Below, in pieces: positions 1-7,945 of a stretch of DNA of 64,000 nt. The DNA is from Bacillota bacterium (GTDB lineage: Bacteria; Bacillota; Clostridia; Christensenellales; Aristaeellaceae). The first letter of the stretch is position 1, and each line of letters starts with the position of its first letter. Location: assembly GCA_023411395.1 (NCBI GenBank), contig JAEYOV010000047.1, positions 28,012-92,011 on the forward strand, in the 5' to 3' direction. The notes under the pieces are model-generated. The model had not been told where the DNA came from and did no database searches. It worked only from the letters and a program-made list of their open reading frames with translations. A program made the translations under genes and the position numbers.

Positions 1-1
1 G

Positions 2-691
2 CTCCAGGTCGGTATGGAAATCGGGTACCCTCCCATGGAATACCTGGCGGAAGACGGCGTGACGCCCGTGGGCTTTGATGTGGAAGTGGCCAACGAGCTG
101 GCGGCCCGCCTGAACCTGAAACTGGAACTGGTGGATACCGCCTGGGACGGCATTTTCGCCTCGCTTGACTCCAGCCGGTATGACGTGATTATCTCCTCCG
201 TGAGCATCACCCCGGAGCGGCAGGAGAACTACAACCTCACCCTTCCCTACATCGCCAACAAGCTGGTGCTGGTGACGGCCAAGGATCTGCCCGTCACATC
301 CCCCGATGACCTGACCGGCTACCGCGTGGCAGTACAGACTGAAACCACCGCTGACATATTCATGAAGGCGAAGATCGAAGCCGGCCTGAGCATCGAGTAT
401 TATGTATACGACAAGATCATCCAGTGCTTTGATGAACTGAAACTGGGCCGCGTTGATGCCGTGCTGGTGGACAGCGTGGTGGCTGCCTATTACCTGGGCG
501 CCGATGCCGACAAGTTTGCCATTGCCTGGGAGAACGACGTGGGCGAGCCCATGGGCCTTTGCCTGAAGAAGGGGAATGACGCCCTGACCCAGAAGATCGA
601 GGAAGCCATCGACGCCATGATGGCCGATGGGACGATGGCCGGGATCGCAACCAAGCACTTCGGATATGACACCACCGCGGGCGTAAGGTAA
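2..691 (+). CDS. Polar amino acid ABC transporter substrate-binding protein (5' truncated)
   Basis: The reading frame is open to the window edge, and the first visible residues (LQVGMEIGYPPMEY) match the start of the mature SBP_bac_3 domain, so the signal peptide and lipobox lie outside the window. The protein would bind a polar amino acid outside the cell and hand it to the permease encoded next. Visible family features are the early G-Y-P-P-M-E-Y motif, D-V-I-I-S-S-V-S-I-T-P-E-R (the usual 'GMS-TPER' region) and a lobe-crossing DAVLVDS segment. It heads the operon with the permease and ATPase, with a strong hairpin immediately after it that probably makes this gene more abundant than the next two. 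Substrate cannot be read from sequence. Confidence 0.9.
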   Translation, partial: LQVGMEIGYPPMEYLAEDGVTPVGFDVEVANELAARLNLKLELVDTAWDGIFASLDSSRYDVIISSVSITPERQENYNLTLPYIANKLVLVTAKDLPVTSPDDLTGYRVAVQTETTADIFMKAKIEAGLSIEYYVYDKIIQCFDELKLGRVDAVLVDSVVAAYYLGADADKFAIAWENDVGEPMGLCLKKGNDALTQKIEEAIDAMMADGTMAGIATKHFGYDTTAGVR

Positions 692-716
692 GGCATTCAC
701 CTTTAAGCGAATAGGG

Positions 717-763
717 CTTGTCCGTCATTGCCCCGGCAGGGCGATGACGGACAAGCGTCTTTG
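717..763 (+). terminator. Intra-operon hairpin after the binding protein
   Basis: A 17-bp stem (717-733 with 739-755, a single G-T pair) with a 5-nt loop is followed by a T-rich run. It lies between the binding protein and permease genes, so it likely works as a leaky terminator or mRNA stabiliser giving excess binding protein. Confidence 0.75.
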
Positions 764-794
764 TTTGTAAAGTTTGCATCCGGGGGGATGGAAC

Positions 795-1550
795 ATGGGC
801 ATATGGGAATGGCTGGCGCTTGTATTTCAATCAATTGGCAGTTTTTTTGAAAGCATCTTTCAGGCAATTGTCAATTTTATCGTATCATTGCCCCAGGCCA
901 TGGAAAAAATCATCGGCTGGATGCCAGCGCTGCTACAGGCTACAGGCATTACGCTGTCGCTGACGGTATTGGCGGTAAGCTGTGGCCTGGTAATCAGCGT
1001 TTTCCTGGCACTGGGCAAAATATCAAAAGTAAAGATCCTGCAGCGTCTTTCCGGCGGATATGTATTTTTCTTTCGGGGCACGCCGCTTCTCATGCAATTG
1101 TTTTTCATCTATTATGCGCTGCCGCAAATCATCCCGGCCCTGACAATACAGGACCGGTTTATGGCTGCCTGGATCGCATATGCGCTGAATTCAGGCGCTT
1201 ACCTGGCTGAAATCATTCGTGCTGCCATACAATCCATCGACAAGGGACAGTTTGAGGCTTCCAAGGTGCTGGGCATGACCTATGGCCAGACAATGCGGCT
1301 GATCATTATCCCCCAGTCTATCCGCCGCCTGATTCCCCCGGTGGGCAACGAGTTCATCATGGTCATCAAGGATACCTCCCTGGTATCCACTATCGCTTTG
1401 GTGGATCTGATGAAAAGGACGTCCTCGATCATGTCCTCCAGCGCCAGTCCGCTTGTGTACCTGCCGGCCATGGTCATCTATTTGCTGATCACCGCGGTTT
1501 TTACCTGGATTTTCAACCGTCTGGAAAAGAAGTTCAGCGTATATCAATAA
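795..1550 (+). CDS. Amino acid ABC transporter permease, HisM/GlnP family
   Basis: Integral membrane subunit of the amino acid importer. The sequence has an amphipathic N-terminus, about five hydrophobic helices, and the EAA-type coupling loop 'EASKVLGMTYGQTMRLIIIPQSIRR', written here only as residues around 150-175, which contacts the ATPase. The ATG at 795 is preferred over the upstream in-frame TTG at 774 because a G-rich ribosome site (GGGGGGATGG) lies just before it. Length of 251 residues fits the family. It is followed 52 bases later by the ATPase gene. Confidence 0.92.
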   Translation: MGIWEWLALVFQSIGSFFESIFQAIVNFIVSLPQAMEKIIGWMPALLQATGITLSLTVLAVSCGLVISVFLALGKISKVKILQRLSGGYVFFFRGTPLLMQLFFIYYALPQIIPALTIQDRFMAAWIAYALNSGAYLAEIIRAAIQSIDKGQFEASKVLGMTYGQTMRLIIIPQSIRRLIPPVGNEFIMVIKDTSLVSTIALVDLMKRTSSIMSSSASPLVYLPAMVIYLLITAVFTWIFNRLEKKFSVYQ

Positions 1551-1602
1551 GGCTCTATTGTTTATACGGTCTGATAATTGAAGCGTCATAGGAGGAACTG
1601 TC

Positions 1603-2361
1603 ATGGCCATGATCCAGGCGGAGCACGTCTGCAAACAGTTTGGTTCATTGCAGGTGCTCAAGGATGTGAGCATCTCCATAGAAAAGGGTGAGGTGGTGTG
1701 CATCATCGGCCCGTCCGGCTCGGGCAAGTCCACCTTTCTGCGCTCCCTGATTCACCTGGAAAAAATCACCTCCGGCCGGATCATCATCGAAGACCAGCTT
1801 CTGGATGACCGCAAGGACGGCGTGAACAGCGTAAAATTAACGCCCAAGGAGCGCAGCGCCATACTGCTCAAAATGGGCATGGTGTTCCAGTCCTTCAACC
1901 TGTTCCCCCACCGCACCGTTTTGCAAAACGTGATGGTGGCGCCGGTGAATGTGAAGAAAATGGACGCAAAAAAGGCCGAAACCATCGCCCGGGACCTCAT
2001 CGGCCGGGTAGGGCTTTCGGAAAAAGTGAATGAATATCCCTCCCGCCTCTCCGGCGGCCAGCAGCAGCGGGTGGCCATCGCCCGGGCACTGGCCATGCAG
2101 CCGGATATCATGCTCTTTGACGAGCCTACCTCAGCGCTTGACCCGGAGCTGGTGGGCGAGGTGCTCAGCGTCATCAAGAATCTTGCCTATGAAGGCATGA
2201 CCATGGTGGTGGTCACCCACGAAATGGGCTTTGCCAGGGAAGTGGCCGACAAGGTGATCTTTATGGATCAGGGGTCCATCGCCCAGCAGGGAACGCCCAA
2301 AGAGATTTTCAGCAATCCCGAAAACGAGCGGCTGCGGCAATTTTTGCAGAGCGTTTTGTAA
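1603..2361 (+). CDS. Amino acid ABC transporter ATP-binding protein, GlnQ family
   Basis: Cytoplasmic ATPase that drives the importer encoded upstream. Walker A (GPSGSGKS, residues 36-43), signature LSGGQQQR and Walker [12 protein letters not shown] are all intact, with the H-loop in [10 protein letters not shown]. The ATG at 1603 follows a clear AGGAGG site about 8 bases upstream. The 252-residue length is standard for polar amino acid ABC ATPases. This is the last gene of the operon and runs into a strong terminator. Confidence 0.95.
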   Translation: MAMIQAEHVCKQFGSLQVLKDVSISIEKGEVVCIIGPSGSGKSTFLRSLIHLEKITSGRIIIEDQLLDDRKDGVNSVKLTPKERSAILLKMGMVFQSFNLFPHRTVLQNVMVAPVNVKKMDAKKAETIARDLIGRVGLSEKVNEYPSRLSGGQQQRVAIARALAMQPDIMLFDEPTSALDPELVGEVLSVIKNLAYEGMTMVVVTHEMGFAREVADKVIFMDQGSIAQQGTPKEIFSNPENERLRQFLQSVL

Positions 2362-2390
2362 CGCTTCGTTCGTCCGTATCCATAGGGGTA

Positions 2391-2445
2391 TGCAAAAAGG
2401 GCTGTCTCAAAGCGGAGAACCGCAAAGAGGCAGCCCTTTTTTGCA
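2391..2445. terminator. Bidirectional terminator between ABC operon and MFS gene
   Basis: A 10-bp GGGCTGTCTC-type stem with an A-run before and a T-run after. It can end both the + strand ABC operon and the - strand MFS gene that converges on it. Confidence 0.85.
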
Positions 2446-2460
2446 TCGCCCTGTGATACC

Positions 2461-3735
2461 TTAAACGGGGGCATCTTCTTCCTCCTGCCTGTTTTTCCAA
2501 AGCTTCAGGGAGAGGAAGATGGCCAGGGCTGTCAAACAAAAGGTCAGCACAAAGGGCAGCGAACGGTCGGCTTCGGACAGCAGCCCGGCCAATACGCCCG
2601 TGGGAGAGGTAATCAGCAGGCACATGGACAGGAAAAGCGCATTCATCCGCGCACGCTCCTCCCTGTCTATGTTCACCATTTGCAGGGAGTTGGCCAAGGG
2701 GATCAGCGCCGACAGGGCAAGAGCTTCCGTCACCGTACCGAAAATCAGCAGAGGAAAGGCCCCCTGCCATAGGAATATGAGCATCCCCTGCACGGCTCCC
2801 AGGCAAAGGAGGGATACCAAAAGGGGCTTTTTGAAAAGCCGCACGCTCAGCCGCGGGACAAGCAGGAAATACCCGGCCAGCATGATCAGGGAACGCAGCG
2901 TGGCGAATACAGACAGGTACTTTTCGCCAATGCCCAGCTTTTCTGTGACCAGCAGCGGCCAGAAGGTATCGTTTACGCTCCGGATCGCGCCGATGCACGC
3001 CAGAAGACCCACCGTAATCATCACACGGGGCGTTTTAAGCATCGTGACAAGCACATGGCGGCTGTCCAGCAAATGCGCAAAAATGTTGCGGTGGCGGGAT
3101 TCCTCCTGCCTGCGCCTGCCCACTTCCGTCTCATGGGTGAAGATGTACAGGATGATGAACTTGGCGGTCATCATCACAAAGGTGAGTCCGTACAAAAAGC
3201 GCACCGTGGGAACGACCGAATCGTTCTGCATGAAAAAGTAGGGGATGGGGGTCACAAAAGCGGCGATCAAGCCGGCGATGTGGGCCAGGGAATACAGGTG
3301 CACCAGCTTGTTCTCCGGCGCATCCTCCACGTACAGCAGCGCCCAGGCATTCTCCGTTACACGCCACGTGCCGTTGATGATGGCCGCCGCCAGAAACCAG
3401 TGGAAGTTTTGGGCCAGCATCCAGATCAGGGCCGGCACGCTCCAGGCCAATATGTCAAAAACCAAGGTGCACAGCCTGCGCCCCATCTTATCGGTCAGCA
3501 CGCCGCCCAGCAGCGCCCAAACCATCTGGGAGATTAAAAACACCGTGGCCGTGATGCCGATCGTTACGGGCTCCATGCCAAGAGCCGCCATATAGACCGC
3601 CACAAAGGGAGCATACAGGTTGAAGGGAATGCCCCACAAGGGCTCCGTCAGAAGGCAGGCGCGTTGGTTGCCTTTGACATGGATCAGCGTATCAATCAGA
3701 GGATGGGAGGATATCTTCTTTATCAGGCCGGACAT
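2461..3735 (-). CDS. MFS family transporter
   Basis: A 424-residue protein with about 12 hydrophobic segments and the MFS loop motif between helices 2 and 3 (GGVLTDKMGRR, near residue 70). A second charged loop (ETEVGRRRQEE) marks the middle cytoplasmic loop. The start at 3735 is chosen over the upstream ATG at 3780 because an AAAGAGGT ribosome site directly precedes it. It stands alone on its strand, divergent from the LacI-type regulator 145 bases away, which may control it. The transported compound is unknown. Confidence 0.85.
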   Translation of the reverse strand: MSGLIKKISSHPLIDTLIHVKGNQRACLLTEPLWGIPFNLYAPFVAVYMAALGMEPVTIGITATVFLISQMVWALLGGVLTDKMGRRLCTLVFDILAWSVPALIWMLAQNFHWFLAAAIINGTWRVTENAWALLYVEDAPENKLVHLYSLAHIAGLIAAFVTPIPYFFMQNDSVVPTVRFLYGLTFVMMTAKFIILYIFTHETEVGRRRQEESRHRNIFAHLLDSRHVLVTMLKTPRVMITVGLLACIGAIRSVNDTFWPLLVTEKLGIGEKYLSVFATLRSLIMLAGYFLLVPRLSVRLFKKPLLVSLLCLGAVQGMLIFLWQGAFPLLIFGTVTEALALSALIPLANSLQMVNIDREERARMNALFLSMCLLITSPTGVLAGLLSEADRSLPFVLTFCLTALAIFLSLKLWKNRQEEEDAPV

Positions 3736-3818
3736 ATGGACCTCTTTTGCGCGTGCACCGCGCCGTGGAAATGATAGCATTTGCCGCGGGTGATGTCAAT
3801 GTGCAAAGGTAAGTCGCC

Positions 3819-3860
3819 TTGACAGTAAAATTGTTGCGTGATAACATATTAATCGATTAA
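3819..3860 (+). promoter_or_regulatory. Promoter and LacI-type operator upstream of the LacI gene
   Basis: TTGACA at 3819-3824 and TAACAT at 3842-3847 are spaced 17 bp. The perfect 12-bp palindrome TTAATCGATTAA (3849-3860), with the central CG typical of LacI/GalR operators, sits right after the -10 box. This suggests autoregulation and possibly control of the divergent MFS gene. Confidence 0.7.
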
Positions 3861-3879
3861 CAGAAAAGAGGAAGCACGC

Positions 3880-4923
3880 ATGGCGAACATGAAGCACATC
3901 GCACAGCTTGCGAATGTATCCACCGCCACGGTATCCCACGTACTCAGCGGGAAAAAGCCTGTACGGGAAGAAACGCGCCGGCGTGTGGAGGAGGCCATCC
4001 GCCAGACGGATTATACGCTCAACACCATCGCCAAAAGTCTGCGGATGAACAAAACGCAGACCATAGGCGTATTGGCGGAGGACATCCGCGGACTTCCGGT
4101 GCCGGAAATCGTAACGGGCATCAGCGAATATCTGGAAATGCGCGGCTATCAGCTGCTTTTAAACAACCTGCGCCTTCTGGAAAAGCTGTACAACCAGTAT
4201 GACCACATCCTCATGTGCCAGGAGGAAATCAACCAGGGCCTGAAGGTACTGATGGATGCCCATGTGGACGGCATCATCTATGTGGCCATGCACGACCGGT
4301 CGCTGGACGGGGTGCTGATGCCGGTGGAAAAGCCCCTGGTATACGCCTACGCCAGGGCAGGGGATCCGGGCGGTCCATATGTGACTTATGACAACATGCT
4401 AAGTGCAATGGCTATCACCCGCTGCCTGATTGAAAAAGGCCACCGCCGGATTGCGGCCGTCGCCGGGCACCGGGATTCCGATCCCAGCAGGCAGCGGCTT
4501 CAGGGGTTTTTGCAGGCAATGGCGGAGGCCGGCCTTAACGTGCCGCCGGAATACATCCGCTGGGGCGACTGGGAATATCAAAGCGGCGCCGCGCAGACGG
4601 AGGCGCTGCTGTCTATGCCCCAAAGGCCCACCGCCATCTTTGCCATGAATGATCTGATGGCCGCCGGCTGTTACCAGGCCATACGGCGCCACGGGCTGAA
4701 TATTCCGGAACATATATCCGTAGCCGGGTTTGACAACCGGGAGATCGCCTCCTACCTGCATCCGCCGCTCACCACCGTTTCCCTGCCCACCCGCCAGATC
4801 GGCTTTGAGAGCGCCAGGATGCTGCTGGAATTGATGGATCAAAAACAGGCAGGGCAAGACAGCATGGTGCTTCCCTGCTCGCTGTGCGTGCGTGATTCGG
4901 TCAGTGTGCCTTCAAAAGAATAA
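3880..4923 (+). CDS. LacI family transcriptional regulator
   Basis: A 347-residue DNA-binding regulator. Residues 1-60 form the LacI helix-turn-helix and hinge helix (MKHIAQLANVSTATVSHVLSG, then NTIAKSLRMN); the rest is a periplasmic-binding-protein-like sugar sensor domain with the FAMNDLMAAGCYQAIRR and VAGFDNREIASYL signatures. The insert NQYDHILMCQEEINQGLKVL around residue 110 is somewhat longer than usual. Start ATG follows AGAGGAAG. The effector is probably a sugar or nucleoside; the MFS gene across the shared promoter region is the best candidate target. Confidence 0.93.
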   Translation: MANMKHIAQLANVSTATVSHVLSGKKPVREETRRRVEEAIRQTDYTLNTIAKSLRMNKTQTIGVLAEDIRGLPVPEIVTGISEYLEMRGYQLLLNNLRLLEKLYNQYDHILMCQEEINQGLKVLMDAHVDGIIYVAMHDRSLDGVLMPVEKPLVYAYARAGDPGGPYVTYDNMLSAMAITRCLIEKGHRRIAAVAGHRDSDPSRQRLQGFLQAMAEAGLNVPPEYIRWGDWEYQSGAAQTEALLSMPQRPTAIFAMNDLMAAGCYQAIRRHGLNIPEHISVAGFDNREIASYLHPPLTTVSLPTRQIGFESARMLLELMDQKQAGQDSMVLPCSLCVRDSVSVPSKE

Positions 4924-4952
4924 TGCAAAAGATGTTTCACGATCTTCGCTTT

Positions 4953-4985
4953 GGGGTATTTCTAGTTCAGAAACATAAATACCCC
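4953..4985 (+). terminator. Hairpin after the LacI gene
   Basis: Arms GGGGTATTT and AAATACCCC with a 15-nt loop, 30 bases after the stop codon. There is no T-run, so it may stabilise the mRNA end rather than terminate. Confidence 0.4.
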
Positions 4986-5031
4986 CGGCGGCGAGCCGAC
5001 GGACAAACCGGCAGAAGGCAGGTTGACATCT

Positions 5032-5634
5032 ATGGGAAATGCATTTTGGAAGGCTTTGGAAGGCCGTCACAGCGTCTATGGTTTTGACAAGGAAAAGCCT
5101 GTGGCGCAAGAAAAAATCGTTGAGATCGCAGAAAAGGCGCTGACATTGGTGCCTTCGTCCTTCAACAGCCAGAGCACCCGCATCGTGGTGCTTTTCGGCG
5201 AACATCACAAAAAGCTGTGGGACATCGTCCTTGATGCGCTGCGGAAAGTGACGGACGATGCGCAGTTTGCAAAGACGGAAGAAAAGGTCCGGGGGGCATT
5301 CCAGTCCGGCTACGGCACGGTGCTGTTCTTTGAGGATCAGGCGGTGATCCGGGGGCTTCGGGAGCAGTTTGCCCTGTATGCCGACAAGTTCCCCGTATGG
5401 TCGGAACATACCGCCGCCATGCACCAGTTCACCGTATGGGTGGCCCTGGCCCAGGAAGGGCTGGGCGCGTCGCTGCAGCACTACAATCCGCTGATTGACG
5501 ATGCGGTGCGCAAGGAATGGCATGTTAAGGAAACCTGGAAGCTGACGGCGCAAATGCCCTTTGGCAAACCGCTGTCCGGGCCCGATGAGAAGGATCATAT
5601 GGATATGGCGGAAAGGCTCAAGGTGTTTTCCTGA
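5032..5634 (+). CDS. Nitroreductase family protein (FMN-dependent)
   Basis: A 200-residue protein of the nitroreductase fold, close to the HBN1/YdgI-like branch. The N-terminal RHSVYGFDKEKPV segment carries the flavin phosphate-contacting R-(H/R)-S motif, and SSFNSQSTRIVVL (around residues 43-55) corresponds to the 'P-S-x-x-N-x-Q' flavin-binding motif. The C-terminal segment AQMPFGKPLSGP also fits. Likely an NAD(P)H-dependent reductase of small electrophiles. The ATG at 5032 is used instead of the in-frame TTG at 5023 because of the AGAAGGCAGG ribosome site. Confidence 0.88.
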   Translation: MGNAFWKALEGRHSVYGFDKEKPVAQEKIVEIAEKALTLVPSSFNSQSTRIVVLFGEHHKKLWDIVLDALRKVTDDAQFAKTEEKVRGAFQSGYGTVLFFEDQAVIRGLREQFALYADKFPVWSEHTAAMHQFTVWVALAQEGLGASLQHYNPLIDDAVRKEWHVKETWKLTAQMPFGKPLSGPDEKDHMDMAERLKVFS

Positions 5635-5668
5635 AAAAAGCCAAATCCCAATTTGGGCTGATAATTGA

Positions 5669-5704
5669 GTGCCCGGCGGCCAAATGGCCGCCGGGCACTT
5701 TTGA
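5669..5704. terminator. Strong terminator, convergent genes
   Basis: A perfect 13-bp G+C-rich stem (5669-5681 with 5686-5698) with a 4-nt loop and a T-run. It lies between the nitroreductase and the - strand XRE regulator. Confidence 0.85.
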
Positions 5705-5726
5705 TTAAATGAAAACGTTTGCCGGG

Positions 5727-6047
5727 TCAGTCGTCATCGGACCAGGTGGAAAGCGCTTCCTCCACCGTCCGCAAAATTTCCTGCAATGCGGTTTTCTTTT
5801 TGCCTGGGAGTTGGCCTGCACAAGAACGGGGCTTGCGCGTCAGGCTGCCGGAAAGCAGCTCATCCATACTTGTGTCCAGTACATTCGCCAAGGCAACCAG
5901 TGTCTCCAGGCTGGCTTTGCGGGTCCCCCGTTCAATGTGGCCCAAAAAAGACAGGGAGATATTTGCTTTTTCCGCCAGTTGTTCCTGTGTCCAACCGCGC
6001 AGGATGCGCTCCCTCCGGATGCGTGCCCCAAGCGAGGAGTAATCCAT
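5727..6047 (-). CDS. XRE family helix-turn-helix regulator
   Basis: A 106-residue protein whose residues 6-62 form a canonical Cro/C1 helix-turn-helix (RIRRERILRGWTQEQLAEKA, then ISLSFLGHIERGTRKASLETL). The short C-terminal tail is charged and has no sensor domain. ATG at 6047 follows GGGAGGGT. Its own upstream region carries an 8+8 bp palindrome that is a plausible operator. No target other than itself can be named. Confidence 0.88.
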   Translation of the reverse strand: MDYSSLGARIRRERILRGWTQEQLAEKANISLSFLGHIERGTRKASLETLVALANVLDTSMDELLSGSLTRKPRSCAGQLPGKKKTALQEILRTVEEALSTWSDDD

Positions 6048-6093
6048 GGAACAAGTACCCTCCCGAATTAAAAAATTTCTTTGAGAATAGCGA

Positions 6094-6116
6094 ATTATGT
6101 TTCAAATGAACATAAT
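6094..6116. promoter_or_regulatory. Palindromic candidate operator of the XRE regulator
   Basis: Arms ATTATGTT and AACATAAT are perfect inverted repeats around a 7-nt centre, 47 bases upstream of the XRE start codon. Position and symmetry suit an autoregulatory operator. Confidence 0.45.
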
Positions 6117-6228
6117 ACATAAGCATTATTCTACACCATAGGAAGCAATACCTCTATCTATTTGCCAAATTTCCAAATAACCGGCCCGATGGCGGGAAAA
6201 AGCCGATGATAAAAATATTTGCAAAGGG

Positions 6229-6257
6229 TGTACAAAACATTGCCTTCATGATATAAT
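6229..6257 (+). promoter_or_regulatory. Promoter of the zinc-ribbon gene
   Basis: TGTACA (6229-6234), 17-bp spacer, perfect TATAAT (6252-6257). It implies a roughly 130-nt 5' leader before the ATG at 6395; I see no known riboswitch in that leader. Confidence 0.65.
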
Positions 6258-6394
6258 GCTTTTGTTAACCCAGCCAGGTATGCATCCGGGTCATTCCTCC
6301 TCGTTCAAAGCCCAAAACCGATGCTTGGGACCCACGGGAGCGACGGCAAGGCACATAGGTTTGGGTAAATAATGAACTTTGGAGGGAACCCATC

Positions 6395-6691
6395 ATGTAT
6401 CAGGACAAGACCTTGACCTGCCGCGAGTGCGGCGCCGAATTCGTATTCTCTGGCTCCGAACAGGCTTTCTTTGCCGAGAAGGGCTTTCAAAATGAGCCCA
6501 GCCGTTGCCATGCCTGCCGCGCCAACCGGCGCAACACCCAGGGTGGCGGCGCCCGCGGCGGTGAGCGCCAGATGTACGAAGTGATCTGCGATGGCTGCGG
6601 CCGCACCACCCAGGTGCCTTTCCAGCCCCGCGGCGATCGGCCCGTCTACTGCCGTGAGTGCTTCGACGCCCAGCGTCAGAGCCGCTACTAA
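6395..6691 (+). CDS. Small double zinc-ribbon protein
   Basis: A 98-residue protein with two zinc-ribbon units: CRECGAEF ... CHACR at residues 9-42, and CDGCGR ... CRECFDAQR at residues 66-93, joined by a Gly/Arg linker. Each unit has the CxxC-x(n)-CxxC spacing of the 'probable zinc-ribbon domain' family found widely in clostridia. ATG follows GGAGGG. The exact role is unknown; nucleic acid or ribosome association is only an inference from the basic linker. It is monocistronic, with its own promoter and terminator. Confidence 0.85.
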   Translation: MYQDKTLTCRECGAEFVFSGSEQAFFAEKGFQNEPSRCHACRANRRNTQGGGARGGERQMYEVICDGCGRTTQVPFQPRGDRPVYCRECFDAQRQSRY

Positions 6692-6704
6692 GAGGATTTG
6701 AAAA

Positions 6705-6735
6705 AAGTGCCGCCGGAATTCCGGCGGCGCTTTTA
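6705..6735 (+). terminator. Terminator of the zinc-ribbon gene
   Basis: A perfect self-complementary 20-mer (6709-6728, GCCGCCGG arms) preceded by an A-run and followed by a T-rich run. Confidence 0.85.
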
Positions 6736-6803
6736 TTTGCATACATCCTTCCGGCAAGGAAGCCTTCCCACAGGCGGGATCAACTCATTATGAGAAAGTG
6801 CGC

Positions 6804-7283
6804 CTAGCTTATCTTGCCCAGATCAATTTTCTCAACGGCCTTCAAAAGGGGCAGGCCCAGAATGTATACGGCGCCTGCCTGGCCCAAAGCCACATAACCC
6901 ATGGTGGCCCAGAGCTCAAAACCGGCGACTACATGCAGCATGATGCCCACGACCACCGCGTTGACGATCACCGGCGGCAGCGCCGCGACATAGCGGTTTT
7001 TTCTCAATAGATACGTCAATATGGCGGCAACAAGCGTTGCCAGACTGCCGAAAATAATATCAGCCGGTCCAAACCCACCCAGCAGATTCGCCAGCAGGCA
7101 GCCCACAAACAAGCCGGGTATCGCCTGGGGAATCAATATGGGCAGCAGCGTCAGCGCCTCAGCCACGCGGAACTGCACGGCCCCATAGCTGATAGGCGCC
7201 AGAACATAGGTAAGCACAGCATAGACGGCCGCAATGGCGGCGCTGAGCGCCAGGCCCTTGGGAGAGAAAAAGCTTTTACGCAC
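6804..7283 (-). CDS. queT: QueT-type transporter (queuosine precursor ECF S component)
   Basis: A hydrophobic protein of 159 residues with about five to six helices and the QueT family landmarks VQFRVAEALTLLPIL, IPGLFVGCLLANLLGG and ADIIFGSLATLVAA. It would be the substrate-binding S unit of an energy-coupling-factor importer for queuine or preQ1-type bases, using an ECF module encoded elsewhere. GTG at 7283 is chosen because a G-rich ribosome site precedes it and because the likely promoter -10 box lies at 7319-7324, which would leave the upstream ATG (7364) outside the transcript. Confidence 0.87.
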   Translation of the reverse strand: MRKSFFSPKGLALSAAIAAVYAVLTYVLAPISYGAVQFRVAEALTLLPILIPQAIPGLFVGCLLANLLGGFGPADIIFGSLATLVAAILTYLLRKNRYVAALPPVIVNAVVVGIMLHVVAGFELWATMGYVALGQAGAVYILGLPLLKAVEKIDLGKIS

Positions 7284-7318
7284 ACTTAAGCCCCCGCTTT
7301 CATTTGAATGCTTTGAAG

Positions 7319-7347
7319 AATATACCACACCTGTCCCGGCATAGCAA
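7319..7347 (-). promoter_or_regulatory. Promoter of queT
   Basis: On the - strand, TTGCTA (7342-7347), 17-bp spacer, TATATT (7319-7324). The resulting leader is too short for a preQ1 riboswitch. Confidence 0.6.
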
Positions 7348-7431
7348 CAGGGGAGCATGCGCAAAATACGCTTGCCAAAGGGTTTTCCCTCCTGGCAATC
7401 ACATCCTGAACGAAACGGGGAGGTATGCGGG

Positions 7432-7608
7432 TTGTCTCATCAACACAACACTCACCAGTGCATCCATTGCAGCGTGCAAAGCTGCGAGTACAACGACAAG
7501 AAAAATCTTTGCGTCCTTGATTCCATCCAGGTAGCGCCCAAGAACAATATAGGCTCGGGTCAGCCGGATGAAAGCTTGTGCGCCAGCTACAAAAGCCACG
7601 GAAAGTAA
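7432..7608 (+). CDS. DUF1540 small cysteine-rich protein
   Basis: A 58-residue protein with the DUF1540 pattern: CIHCSVQSCEYNDKKNLC, then V(A)x...N..S..P..SLCASY. Conserved Cys spacing suggests metal binding; function is unknown, and the family is often seen in spore-forming and gut clostridia. TTG at 7432 is taken as start because GGGGAGG lies 7 bases upstream; the upstream in-frame ATG has no such site. Its terminator hairpin is also the first module of a dispersed repeat. Confidence 0.75.
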   Translation: MSHQHNTHQCIHCSVQSCEYNDKKNLCVLDSIQVAPKNNIGSGQPDESLCASYKSHGK

Positions 7609-7616
7609 AGCCCTTC

Positions 7617-7834
7617 GGGAAAATGACACGTCATTTTCCCGATTTTGCACTTTTCGCCTGCATCGTCGCGCCGTTCTACGCTATGCTTGACCGGTGCGAA
7701 GCTGTGGCCGGCGAAAAGTGTAAGTTCCGAAGCTGAGCGCCGCCAGTGGCGGAGGAAGCGAGGCGGAGGAGGCCAACGAAGCCGGGTGATGCGATTGCAA
7801 ACGAGGGGGCCGCGGCCCCCTCGTTGCTTCCCCT
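7617..7834 (+). repeat. Dispersed ~210-bp modular repeat, copy A
   Basis: Begins with a hairpin (CGGGAAAATGA ... TCATTTTCCCG) that also serves as terminator for the DUF1540 gene, continues with CACTTTTCGCCTG ... GGCCGGCGAAAAGTG (an inverted pair about 70 bases apart), then a GCCGGGTGATGCGATT block, and ends with the palindrome ACGAGGGGGC-CGCG-GCCCCCTCGT. The same modules in the same order occur in reverse orientation at 47258-47460. No ORF is supported inside. Confidence 0.8.
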
Positions 7835-7885
7835 CTGGTTTTAATTATCCTGGGGCAAGTACAAAATGTACATTCCCTATAATCA

Positions 7886-7945
7886 GGGATTCCAAAGGGG
7901 CTTAGTCCCTTTGGCCGGGGTCCAGGGGACAGCGTCCCCTGGTCA
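7886..7945 (-). repeat. Stop-proximal two-hairpin repeat, copy 1
   Basis: On the - strand it starts with the TGA stop of the Myb-like gene, followed by a CCAGGGGACG/CGTCCCCTGG-type palindrome, an ACCCCGG linker and a second hairpin CCAAAGGG ... CCCTTTGG, then AATCCC. Same architecture as copies at 17790, 43482, 43548, 50656 and 56980. It probably also acts as a terminator. Confidence 0.8.

Noticed and set aside
417..830. Long - strand ORFs over the amino acid binding protein gene
   Set aside because: Arg/Pro/Ser-rich translations typical of the antisense of a G+C-rich gene; the + strand protein is clearly a real family member.
7284..7318. preQ1 riboswitch before queT
   Set aside because: The promoter leaves only ~30 nt of leader and no preQ1 aptamer pattern is visible.
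7399..7650. - strand 83-residue hydrophobic ORF over the DUF1540 gene
   Set aside because: The + strand frame matches DUF1540 with a ribosome site, while the - strand start lies in a repeat hairpin without one.
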